From: Pontibacter diazotrophicus
Lineage (GTDB): Bacteria > Bacteroidota > Bacteroidia > Cytophagales > Hymenobacteraceae
Assembly: GCF_003367245.1 (NCBI RefSeq)
Contig: NZ_QRGR01000001.1
Coordinates: 372,001-436,000, forward strand
Direction of reading: 5' to 3'
Length of the DNA stretch: 64,000 bases
Shown one piece after another: positions 1 to 7,585 of the stretch (within the stretch, counting starts at the first letter, position 1; the number at the start of each line of letters is the position of its first letter). Below the pieces are notes generated by a model. That model did not search any database and was not told the origin of the DNA. It saw nothing but the letters and a program-made list of their open reading frames with translations. Made by a program: the position numbers and the translations under genes.

Positions 1-198
1 TCTAAATAATAATATTCAAAAATTCCTATCATTCAAAAGCCTCATAAGTTAATAAAAATAATGCGATTTTAGTTCTTGTTATGCATTGGCACATAAGCAA
101 TTGAGTTTATGCTTTGATCTGATTTATTAGTAGTCAATTATAAAAATCTTCAAAATGAAAGCTTATCTACTAAAACCATACTTCTAAACATTGGGTCC

Positions 199-397
199 AT
201 GCGAAAGTCGGCTCCTGAATTGTCTAAATGGATAAAAAATATTCGGGTCTCCTCAGGCAGATTGTAAAAGATGATTTCTTCTATGGGGAGGGGAAGGTCC
301 TTCGCTTAAAGAAGTAGCTGGTAGGAGCGGGGTAAGCAATAGTAAGGCAATAAAACTTATGGAAGATATTTTTTTAATGATCAAGATGTTTGATTAA
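199..397 (+). pseudogene. Possible decayed HTH-regulator remnant
   Basis: No open gene is present in the first 500 bases. Pieces of all three forward frames together resemble a winged-helix/GntR-like DNA-binding segment. One piece starts at the ATG at 199 and reads ELSKWIKN then SSGRL. Another around 270-310 contains FYGEGKVLRLK. A third at 299-397 contains LKEVAGRSGVSNSKAIKLME and ends in TAA. The last piece has the spacing of a helix-turn-helix. Frameshifts would have destroyed the gene. The match is judged by eye and may be chance; bases 1-198 show nothing else. Confidence 0.2.
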
Positions 398-514
398 TCA
401 TTATGTTAAAAATGATAATTTCTTTATTTAGTGAGATACTTTACCCGTTTCCTCTACTTTACAACGGTCCGGTTTTTCGGGGGGAGGTCAGCATTGGTAA
501 GCACGCTGATTTAA

Positions 515-766
515 TCACCTGAGCACTATCTGCCGGTGCACGCCCGTCACCTCTCCGATGTCCCGGGTGCCGCAGTTTCGCACCAGCATGTGCAACACCA
601 GCCGCTTTACCTCAGGTCGGCAGCCTGCCTTCTGGTACACGTACTGGAACTGCTTTCCGCAAGAACGGCACAGAAAGTTTTGCTTGCCCGTGCGCTTTAC
701 ACCATTTTTGACTACTTTCATACTGTGGCAGTAGGGGCAATTTACCTGGATAGTTATCTCGCACAT
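515..766 (-). pseudogene. IS1-family transposase N-terminal remnant (InsA-like)
   Basis: The 83-residue reading frame has a CPYC then CRSC zinc-finger pair (about residues 10-36), followed by a short helix-turn-helix-like stretch ending TGVHRQIVLR. This is the arrangement of the IS1 InsA-type N-terminal domain that binds the element ends. The frame stops at TGA where the family normally has Trp before LN. Reading through the stop gives LNQRAYQC, a second stop, then a short weakly conserved tail to a TAA at 428. The catalytic DDE half is absent, so this is a dead fragment. No clear terminal inverted repeats were found. It begins 72 bases from the start of the divergent GH28 gene. Confidence 0.7.
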
Positions 767-838
767 AACTTCCTGTAAATACCCTTGCTGCCATACTTAT
801 TCTTCTATCATACATTTTAGACCACAGGCAGAAATTTA

Positions 839-2197
839 ATGCTTACACAAAAATTCAGGCTCGCCTTGCTGCTCATGCTGTCCATTACGCTGCATCTTAC
901 CTCCTTTGCACAGGAAAAATTCCCGGATGGAACGCCGATACCGGACTGGTTCCGGCAAAACAAACCTACGGATATAAATAAGCTGGGAAAGCATTACCGT
1001 ATTACAGACTTCAATGTCACAAACGACAGTACGGTCATTCAGACAGAACGCATACAGGCAGTGATAGACAAAGCCCATGAGAGCGGCGGCGGGGTTGTCA
1101 TTATTCCCAAAGGGACTTTCCTGAGTGGCTCGCTCTTCTTTAAACAGGGCACACACCTGCATCTGGAAGAAGGCGGCAAGCTGAAAGGCAGCGACGACAT
1201 CAGCAACTTCCCCCTGGTGATGACGCGTATGGAAGGACAAACGCTGAAATACTTTGCTGCGCTGGTGAATGCCGACGGGCTTGACGGATTTACAATTTCT
1301 GGTAAAGGAACCATCGACGGGAATGGACTGCGTTACTGGAAATCATTCTGGCTAAGGCGGGAATTTAATCCGAAAACCACTAACATGGATGAAATGAGGC
1401 CGCGGCTGGTATACATCTCAAACAGCAGGAACGTGCAGCTCTCAGGAGTGAAACTGATAAACTCACCTTTCTGGACGACGCACTTGTATAAAAGCGAAAA
1501 TGTAAAGCTGCTCGACCTGTACATATACTCTCCCAAAGAGCCTGTAAAAGCCCCGAGTTCTGATGCAGTGGATATTGACGCCTGTAAAAACGTACTCATC
1601 AAAAACTGCTATATGTCGGTAAACGACGATGCCGTGGCGCTAAAGGGCGGCAAAGGTCCGCGTGCCGATCAGGATCCAAATAACGGAGCCAACCATAACA
1701 TCATCATCGAAGACTGCACGTACGGATACTGCCATGGCGCCTTAACCTTCGGAAGCGAGTCGTTGCACGATCGCAACATCATTTTACGCCGGGTTAAGAT
1801 AGACCACGCAGAGCGTTTACTCTGGTTTAAAATGCGCCCTGACACCCCACAGATTTACGAATATGTTCTCGTAGAAGACATCGAAGGCCAAGACATAGGC
1901 AACTTTATCTTCATACGCCCCTGGACCCAGTTCTTCGACCTTAAAGGGGAAGAGGTAGCGGGAACGTCTGTCATCCGCCATATAACCATGCGCAACATAA
2001 AACTGGATTGCGAGAACTTTTTTAATGTGGGAGCGGCAAAAGAAGTCAAACCTTCTCAAGGATTCGGCTATAAGATGTCAGACTTCAGATTTGAAAACAT
2101 AGCTGTAACCGCAAAGAATTTTACTGAGATAGACACTTCTATCATAGAAAATTTCAAACTGAAGAAAGTAACCGTCAACAGTAAAAAAGTCCTCTAG
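839..2197 (+). CDS. GH28 polygalacturonase-like glycoside hydrolase, secreted
   Basis: A 452-residue right-handed beta-helix protein with an N-terminal signal peptide (hydrophobic core LLLMLSITLHLTS, cleavage near SFAQ). GH28 enzymes hydrolyse the galacturonic-acid backbone of pectin or release terminal galacturonate. Catalytic features of the family are visible: Asp242 in the SSDAVDID segment, the Asp pair 263-264 in NDDAVALKGG, and His299 in the CHGALTFGSE strand. The C-terminal part continues the helix coils. Length is normal for bacterial GH28. Exact specificity (polygalacturonase, exo-enzyme or rhamnogalacturonan hydrolase) cannot be told. It is followed by a strong terminator and then a broken rhamnogalacturonan lyase, so it is probably the surviving member of a pectin cluster. 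Confidence 0.88.
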   Translation: MLTQKFRLALLLMLSITLHLTSFAQEKFPDGTPIPDWFRQNKPTDINKLGKHYRITDFNVTNDSTVIQTERIQAVIDKAHESGGGVVIIPKGTFLSGSLFFKQGTHLHLEEGGKLKGSDDISNFPLVMTRMEGQTLKYFAALVNADGLDGFTISGKGTIDGNGLRYWKSFWLRREFNPKTTNMDEMRPRLVYISNSRNVQLSGVKLINSPFWTTHLYKSENVKLLDLYIYSPKEPVKAPSSDAVDIDACKNVLIKNCYMSVNDDAVALKGGKGPRADQDPNNGANHNIIIEDCTYGYCHGALTFGSESLHDRNIILRRVKIDHAERLLWFKMRPDTPQIYEYVLVEDIEGQDIGNFIFIRPWTQFFDLKGEEVAGTSVIRHITMRNIKLDCENFFNVGAAKEVKPSQGFGYKMSDFRFENIAVTAKNFTEIDTSIIENFKLKKVTVNSKKVL

Positions 2198-2220
2198 ATA
2201 GTAATTATCTATTAAGATTC

Positions 2221-2262
2221 GCCGGCTGAGAATTATGTGTTCTTCTCAGCCGGCTTTTTTTC
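2221..2262 (+). terminator. Rho-independent terminator after GH28 gene
   Basis: Perfect 12-bp stem (2221-2232 with 2243-2254), 10-base loop, then a run of seven or more T. It begins 24 bases after the GH28 stop codon. Confidence 0.92.
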
Positions 2263-2323
2263 TAATCCCCTATTTGATACTGGTGGTTCGCCAAATTTAT
2301 TTCCTTAGATTGTTTAGAGCCTT

Positions 2324-2349
2324 TCTCCAGGCTAAGATCAGCCTGGAGA
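2324..2349 (+). other. 10-bp hairpin in the leader of the broken rhamnogalacturonan lyase gene
   Basis: TCTCCAGGCT and AGCCTGGAGA form a perfect 10-bp inverted repeat with a 6-base loop. No T-run follows, so it is not a typical intrinsic terminator. It lies 114 bases before the start codon at 2463 and may be a leader structure or an operator. Confidence 0.4.
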
Positions 2350-2462
2350 TTGTGGCATGAACTGGAGAAGCCCCTTGTTGCTGTTAGATGCCCCGGACCT
2401 TACTTCACTATTTTGTAACAGGCTTCGGAGCTGAGTCAACACCTGAATTCTAAGCTAAGACG

Positions 2463-2994
2463 ATGAGAAAACTGATTTTATACCTGTTCGTTTTTTGCTT
2501 GACCACCTCGGTTTACGGTCAGCGCATCATGGAAAATCTTGACCGTGGGGTGGTAGCCGTTCGGCACAAGCCTGATGCTGTTTTCATCAGTTGGCGTGTG
2601 TTAGCAACCGAGCCGGAAAACTTCCCTTTTAACCTTTACCGCACAACAGGAACGGAGAAGCCTGTAAAGCTGAACCCGCAACCTATAACCGGGGGTACTA
2701 ACTTTATCGACACCAAAGCGGACTTCACGCAAAATACAGCCTACACCGTTAAAACCCTTGTGAAGGGCAAAGAAACGGCCGGAAGCAAACCTTTTGTTGT
2801 GCCCGCAAACGCACCCGTTGCCCAATACCTGTCCATTCCGCTCAAGACGCCTGCTGGTTACAACGACGCTTCGAGATGGCGAATACGAGCTGGTGCTCCA
2901 CCAGGTGGGCAAAGGACTGGACAACTCCTTTGATGGGTATACCGACAAACCCGTTTTACAAGCCTACAAGCTCGACGCAGAAAAGGCGCAATGA
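2463..2994 (+). pseudogene. Rhamnogalacturonan lyase (PL11-like), deleted and frameshifted
   Basis: PL11 lyases cleave the rhamnose-galacturonate backbone of rhamnogalacturonan I by beta-elimination. The N-terminus is typical: signal peptide ending VYGQ, then RIMENLDRGVVAV, FISWRVL, NLYR, YLSIPLKTPAGYNDAS. At about 2873 the frame breaks: the family continues with a VGDLDGDGEYE-like calcium loop, but here some 17 bases are missing and reading resumes in another frame as DGEYELVLHQVGKGLDNS and then LQAYKLD. That frame stops at 2994. Only about 170 of roughly 600 expected residues remain, so the catalytic propeller is lost. Both an internal deletion and a 3' truncation are visible. Confidence 0.85.
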
Positions 2995-3010
2995 ACTTTG
3001 CGCCATTTTT
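2981..3010 (+). terminator. Short terminator-like hairpin after the broken lyase
   Basis: GGCGCA (2985-2990) and TGCGCC (2999-3004) form a 6-bp stem followed by ATTTTT. It overlaps the stop of the truncated lyase frame and may be the original gene's terminator brought close by deletion. Confidence 0.5.
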
Positions 3011-3085
3011 ATGGTCGCGCTTCCGGGTATTCTTTTTTACAGGGAGGTGTAAGTCCTTTGTCATGCATGGCGTCCATGTCAGTGG

Positions 3086-4501
3086 TCAATGCCGCAGAAT
3101 AACTCTCCGGTAGCTGAATAAGGCTGGCGTACCATTGTCTTTTACCTCGCAGATAAGATGCAGCTCCTGTCCTGCATCTAACTTCGGCATCACAAAACTT
3201 ACCTCCTCGGTGCCGGGGTTGTTCAACTGTACATTGCCGGTGAACTGACCTGCTTCTTTATACACAAACCAGCGGAAGGTCAAAGCATGGCTGTCGGGGT
3301 CGGAGGTGCCTTTGGCACTGAGGCGGACCGTTTCACCGGCCGGGGCAATGGCCGTGGCTACCGCCTGCCCTTTGTTTCCGTTTACCACCACCACCGGGTT
3401 ATGGTTCGCCTCTTCAAAGGAGCCGGCCACGCACCAATCCATACGGGCAGCAAAGTCATGTTGAAAGGCTTCCCGCCAGCGCCAGATGGTAGCCTGGTCA
3501 GATGCTACCCGGCGGCCATCTTCCAGCTCCACTTCATCCACTGAATTAATCGTATTGGTCCAGATTTTACCTGCTTCGGCATAGGACTTGAAAAAAGCAT
3601 ACCGCCCGCCCCAACCGCCATAGGCCGGGCTTAAGGCACTCCCCAGTCCATTGTTGATTAAACCGAGGAAAGAAGGGGTGTCTCCTTCCATGATGTACTC
3701 CAGCGGGGGGTATAATGCACCTAAAGGCCCATGGTTTTGGCTGATGTTTTCCATGAGCCAGGGGTTGTCTACCAGTTCGAATTGATGCATAGGCCCGTTC
3801 TTGTAAAAGCGGTCTCCCGAGATACCTGTCCAGGTGGCCTGGTAATACTCCGCCCAGTGTTCTGCGCTGGGGCTTACCACGTAGAATAGGTCCGGGAAAT
3901 TAGTCCGGATCCAGCGGCCGGCATCATCCTGGTCGGAGATGGAATATACCCGCAGTCGCGACAAAAACTTTTTAAGCTCCTCTGGTGTCCGCGACTCCCG
4001 CACCTTCCATAAAGCCTGTGCCAGGCAGTTGGATCCGCCCCACACACTCACCCAGACCGGGCGCTCGTCATTTTTGTCCGCCGCTCTGATGATCAATTCA
4101 GAGCCCTCAGAATCTTTCCCTGCTCCTACACCTTCCATGCCATAGAGCGGCAGGTGGGAAGCAGTAACAGCCTTCAGATCCGCTGCGGAGGGGTAGCCGC
4201 TGGAGTGCCTCTCCAGGTTATCCCGCACCTTTCCGTAGGCACTGACTAACTCCTCGATTTTATTTTGCTGCACCCTGTCTTTGAGGTGGACCGAGGTAGT
4301 TGCTACCAGCCCCTCCGTATCGAATTCGTTCGCGTACACCAGAAACCGGACCAGCGATTGCTGGTCATCGGGCTCATTCGTGATATCGGTTAACACAATC
4401 ACTCTTTGCTTCCCGGGTTCGGTATATTGCCAATTCTTTTGAGCACAGGCCACATAAGCCGCCAACAGGAGAGGCAGGAGTATATATTTTTTCATGGGCA
4501 C
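3086..4501 (-). CDS. Secreted DUF1593 / Sde182-type nucleoside-hydrolase-like protein
   Basis: A 471-residue exported protein (signal peptide ending AACA or CAQ near residue 20). The first domain (about 30-330) is the DUF1593 fold, related to nucleoside hydrolases. It has the aspartate-rich VLTDITNEPDDQQ segment near the N-terminus, analogous to the DxDxxxDD calcium site of that superfamily, and GGSNCLAQAL and SDQDDAGRWIR motifs. The C-terminal about 100 residues form an Ig-like beta-sandwich (DPDSHALTFRW). Proteins of this type occur in plant-polysaccharide loci; their substrate is not established and cellulose binding has been claimed for one member. It converges on the broken rhamnogalacturonan lyase. 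The alternative start Met3 cannot be excluded. Confidence 0.82.
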   Translation of the reverse strand: MPMKKYILLPLLLAAYVACAQKNWQYTEPGKQRVIVLTDITNEPDDQQSLVRFLVYANEFDTEGLVATTSVHLKDRVQQNKIEELVSAYGKVRDNLERHSSGYPSAADLKAVTASHLPLYGMEGVGAGKDSEGSELIIRAADKNDERPVWVSVWGGSNCLAQALWKVRESRTPEELKKFLSRLRVYSISDQDDAGRWIRTNFPDLFYVVSPSAEHWAEYYQATWTGISGDRFYKNGPMHQFELVDNPWLMENISQNHGPLGALYPPLEYIMEGDTPSFLGLINNGLGSALSPAYGGWGGRYAFFKSYAEAGKIWTNTINSVDEVELEDGRRVASDQATIWRWREAFQHDFAARMDWCVAGSFEEANHNPVVVVNGNKGQAVATAIAPAGETVRLSAKGTSDPDSHALTFRWFVYKEAGQFTGNVQLNNPGTEEVSFVMPKLDAGQELHLICEVKDNGTPALFSYRRVILRH

Positions 4502-4748
4502 ATAAACCTTAAGATTACTCTTTTATTTACTCGAACAAAAAATCGTTATATCATAAAGATATGCTTATTCATTGATACGAAACAGGTACAAGAAAGCCAG
4601 TGGGCTACACTTCTTCCCGCAGCATCCTTAAAGAAGTAGTTCAAACTAGTGTCGGGAAATTCCAAAAAGAGGAGCGGGATCTATTTATAATACTTTATAG
4701 ATAAACCACAAGTTCCCTGAAAAATAGGGAAAAATTCTTTGGACTTTC

Positions 4749-5015
4749 TTAAACCAGCAGACGTTGCGTCAGCATCAGATCCATATCACGCTCTAACTGC
4801 GCCTCCTTTAGCTCCTTCTGTAGCCGCTTTATCTCCCTTTGCTCGTCTGCCAGCCCTTCCGTGGGCCGGACTGGCGAACAATCCTTCTGCCGCCATTTGC
4901 TCAGCCGGCCGGGATCAATGCCCAGCTCATCGGCTACCACTTTTACTGATTCACCTACAATAGGAGAGGTCAATGGCCATCCGCTTGAAGGAGGCGTCAA
5001 ATACACGTCTATCCA
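4749..5015 (-). pseudogene. IS3-family transposase OrfA remnant, frameshifted
   Basis: The helix-turn-helix protein of an IS3-type element in two frames. From the ATG at 5015 the sequence reads MDRRVFDASFKRMAIDLSY, then stops. In the next frame it continues SVKVVADELGIDPGRLSKWR, a short linker, and the leucine-zipper-like QREIKRLQKELKEAQLERD. The expected ILKKA end of OrfA is replaced by an unrelated tail ending at 4749, and no OrfB integrase is present. It is therefore an inactive fragment. The 247 bases between the DUF1593 start and this remnant hold nothing I recognise. Confidence 0.8.
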
Positions 5016-5395
5016 TAATAGTCAAATTTGATACTTTATAAATCTGCCTGTCAAAAGCCTCCAGTCAAATATAAGCAACTCCATTTTCAACCTGCTCAAA
5101 AATAACACAATAGGTTCAGAGGACTGGTATCACTTAGGAAACCTATTCTATTAAGGTTACTGTCCTTTTTTCGGTTGAAATAATTCCAGTTATAAAATTT
5201 AAAGTGCTAACATAAGTTCTTGGGATTAGCTAATGTTTTTCACTAGCCTTACTCTGTAGCTTAACAGGAGCTTGTTTTTGCCTGATTTGAGGGGAAGAGG
5301 CGTCTTAGCTTTAGCTAAATGTAGATAAATGAGTTTCGGGGGAAGTACTGGTGTAACTATATTCAGTCAGTCAACAATCAAAAGCAAAGGCAAGA
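5016..5395. other. Intergenic region before the ribokinase locus, no gene seen
   Basis: About 380 bases of moderately AT-rich DNA between the IS3 remnant and rbsK. No credible reading frame on either strand. It must contain the promoter for rbsK, but I could not place boxes with confidence. Confidence 0.5.
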
Positions 5396-6331
5396 ATGTC
5401 AGAGACAAGTAGAATATGTGTAATAGGCAGCTCCAACACGGACATGGTGGTGAAGTCTGAGCGCCTTCCTTCTCCAGGTGAGACGGTGCTGGGCGGGCGT
5501 TTTTTAATGAACCCCGGCGGGAAGGGGGCTAACCAGGCTGTAGCTGCTTCGCGGCTGGGTGGTCAGGTAAGCTTTATAACAAAAGTGGGAAGCGATGTCT
5601 TTGGGCGGCAGGCTTTGCAGCAGTTTCAGCGTGAACGCATTGATACACGGCACGTGGTGACGGACGCCGAGCAGCCCTCTGGTGTGGCGCTCATCAATGT
5701 GGATGCAACAGGCGAAAATTGTATAGCGGTTGCCCCAGGCTCTAACAATCACCTGCTTGCGGTAGAGGTGGAGGCAGGTCTTCCGGCGGCAGGCAGCAAT
5801 GCCTTGGTGCTGTTACAGCTAGAGATTCCGCTAGGCACCGTTGCTTACGCGGTGCGCGAGAGCCATGTGCGGGGCCTGCGCGTGATATTGAACCCTGCTC
5901 CCGCACAGGAGCTTCCGCAGGATCTCTACCCTTGCCTGTACGTGATTACGCCCAACGAGACGGAGGCTGAGCTCCTGACGGGGGTGCGGGTGATAGACCT
6001 TAATACGGCAGCAGAGGCTTCACGGCGGCTTCTGGAGAAGGGAGTCTCCAATGTGGTGATTACGTTGGGTTCCCGTGGGGCATATTTATACTCCGGTGCA
6101 GATGCAGCACAGCTCATACCCGCTCCGCCAGTTACTCCAGTGGATACAACAGCTGCTGGCGACTGCTTTAACGGCGCACTGACGGTAGCGCTCTCAGAGG
6201 GGCTTTCTTTAGAAGAGGCGGTGGCTTTTGCCTGCAAGGCAGCCTCTATCTCTGTCACGCGAATGGGAGCCCAATCATCGCTACCGCACCGGCGGGAATT
6301 AGAGAGTCTTCCACTGGTGGGCTTGGTGTAG
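5396..6331 (+). CDS. rbsK: Ribokinase
   Basis: A 311-residue PfkB-family sugar kinase that phosphorylates D-ribose to ribose 5-phosphate using ATP. The PfkB signatures are intact: GSSNTDMVV at the N-terminus, the NPGGKGANQAVAASRLGG substrate loop (about residues 39-56), and the C-terminal TTAAGDCFNGAL anion-hole motif with catalytic Asp256. The length is standard for RbsK. It is the first gene of a co-oriented series with a permease, SusC/SusD and a nucleoside hydrolase, which strongly supports ribose rather than another sugar. It carries no signal peptide and is cytoplasmic. Adenosine kinase or deoxyribokinase activity is possible but less likely. Confidence 0.92.
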   Translation: MSETSRICVIGSSNTDMVVKSERLPSPGETVLGGRFLMNPGGKGANQAVAASRLGGQVSFITKVGSDVFGRQALQQFQRERIDTRHVVTDAEQPSGVALINVDATGENCIAVAPGSNNHLLAVEVEAGLPAAGSNALVLLQLEIPLGTVAYAVRESHVRGLRVILNPAPAQELPQDLYPCLYVITPNETEAELLTGVRVIDLNTAAEASRRLLEKGVSNVVITLGSRGAYLYSGADAAQLIPAPPVTPVDTTAAGDCFNGALTVALSEGLSLEEAVAFACKAASISVTRMGAQSSLPHRRELESLPLVGLV

Positions 6332-6351
6332 TTTTTTTTGCCTTGTACTGT

Positions 6352-6366
6352 AAGTGATTAATCAAT
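6352..6366 (+). promoter_or_regulatory. Candidate operator: 15-bp repeat containing TGATTAATCA (copy 1)
   Basis: AAGTGATTAATCAAT lies 22 bases before the permease start codon. The same 15 bases recur at 7430-7444 before the SusC gene. The core TGATTAATCA is a perfect palindrome, as expected for a dimeric regulator. No function is proven. Confidence 0.4.
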
Positions 6367-6388
6367 TTGAATTGATAATAAGTCAGCT

Positions 6389-7384
6389 ATGTTTGTAATT
6401 CCTTCCTATTCTTTAGCGGTTATATTCTGTGTCATCACGATGCTATGTTGGGGCTCCTGGGCCAATGCGCAGAAGCTGGCATCCTCAAACTGGCGCTTCG
6501 AGCTTTTTTATTGGGATTTTGTGTTGGGTGTACTTTTTGTCTCGCTCCTGTTAGCCTTCACGCTGGGAAGTTGGGGAGGTGAAGGACGCTCTTTTATCCC
6601 TGATCTAATGCAGGCAGACTCCTCTGCTCTAGGTTCCGCGCTTTTAGGCGGTATCATATTTAACCTGTCCAATATCTTACTAAGTGCCGCTATCGCCATT
6701 GCTGGTATGGCGGTAGCCTTTCCGGTAGGTGTAGGGCTTGCGCTGGTTATAGGCGTGGTCGTAAACTATCTGGAGCTTCCTGTAGGTGACGCGGGGTTGC
6801 TATCAGTTGGAGTGGGATTTATTGTGGTGGCTATTCTGCTTAACGCCGGGGCTTATCGTCGTCTTTCACAGGGTATGGGGGGCGTGTCAGGTAAAGGGCT
6901 TCTGCTTGCTGTGGTAAGCGGCTGCCTCATGGGGCTCTTTTATAGGTACGTGGCGGCCTCTATGTTCCCTGATTTCACAGTTCCGGAAGCAGGTATGCTG
7001 AGCCCCTACACAGCGGTAGTTGTATTTGCTTTAGGAGTGTTCGTCAGCAATATTTTATTTAACACAATCCTAATGCGCTACCCATTCACAGGAGCCCCGG
7101 TAAGTTACAGTGATTATTTTGAAGGGAGTTGGGTAAGCCATCTGACCGGTGTGCTGGGAGGCGCTATATGGTGCATTGGCATGGCCTTCAGTATTATTGC
7201 ATCAGACAAAGCTGGTCCGGCAATAGCTTACGGCTTAGGGCAGGGGGCAACAGTGGTGGCCGCGCTTTGGGGTATCTATATCTGGCGGGAGTTTCGGAAT
7301 GCCCCTCGCGGAACTCACGCAATGCTTCACCTGATGCTGGCGTGCTATATTGTGGGGCTTACAATGCTAGTGGCTGCCCGTTAG
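6389..7384 (+). CDS. Inner-membrane sugar/nucleoside permease (ureide-permease/GRP type, DMT superfamily)
   Basis: A 331-residue, very hydrophobic protein with about ten predicted membrane helices and no signal peptide. The start (VIFCVITMLCWGSWANAQKL) and the FELFYWDFVLG segment are characteristic of the ureide-permease-like/glucose-ribose-porter members of the drug/metabolite transporter superfamily. In Bacteroidota these often sit beside ribokinase and nucleoside hydrolase genes. It follows rbsK by 57 bases. I infer import of ribose or a nucleoside across the inner membrane, delivering substrate to RbsK. Databases often label relatives multidrug DMT transporter; nothing here supports drug export. 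Confidence 0.8.
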   Translation: MFVIPSYSLAVIFCVITMLCWGSWANAQKLASSNWRFELFYWDFVLGVLFVSLLLAFTLGSWGGEGRSFIPDLMQADSSALGSALLGGIIFNLSNILLSAAIAIAGMAVAFPVGVGLALVIGVVVNYLELPVGDAGLLSVGVGFIVVAILLNAGAYRRLSQGMGGVSGKGLLLAVVSGCLMGLFYRYVAASMFPDFTVPEAGMLSPYTAVVVFALGVFVSNILFNTILMRYPFTGAPVSYSDYFEGSWVSHLTGVLGGAIWCIGMAFSIIASDKAGPAIAYGLGQGATVVAALWGIYIWREFRNAPRGTHAMLHLMLACYIVGLTMLVAAR

Positions 7385-7429
7385 CAGGGCGACCACTAAC
7401 AGAGGCTATACTTTTATATTCTTTCAAAC

Positions 7430-7444
7430 AAGTGATTAATCAAT
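7430..7444 (+). promoter_or_regulatory. Candidate operator: 15-bp repeat containing TGATTAATCA (copy 2)
   Basis: Identical to the 15 bases at 6352-6366 and located 142 bases before the SusC start. It could let one regulator control both the rbsK-permease and SusC-SusD units. Confidence 0.4.
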
Positions 7445-7585
7445 CATAAGTTGCTTTTGCTTTCGGCGAGAATCAAACTCATTAGATACTATAAATAAGC
7501 AATTGACCGGTACAGTTGGTGCACTGAAGCATCTAGTCAAAGATAACTCTAATCATATCTCATTAACCATTAATTAAATTATTCT

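Noticed and set aside
7129-7449. 106-codon frame overlapping the permease 3' end
   Set aside because: Shadow frame of the permease gene with no similarity; it ends within the putative operator region.
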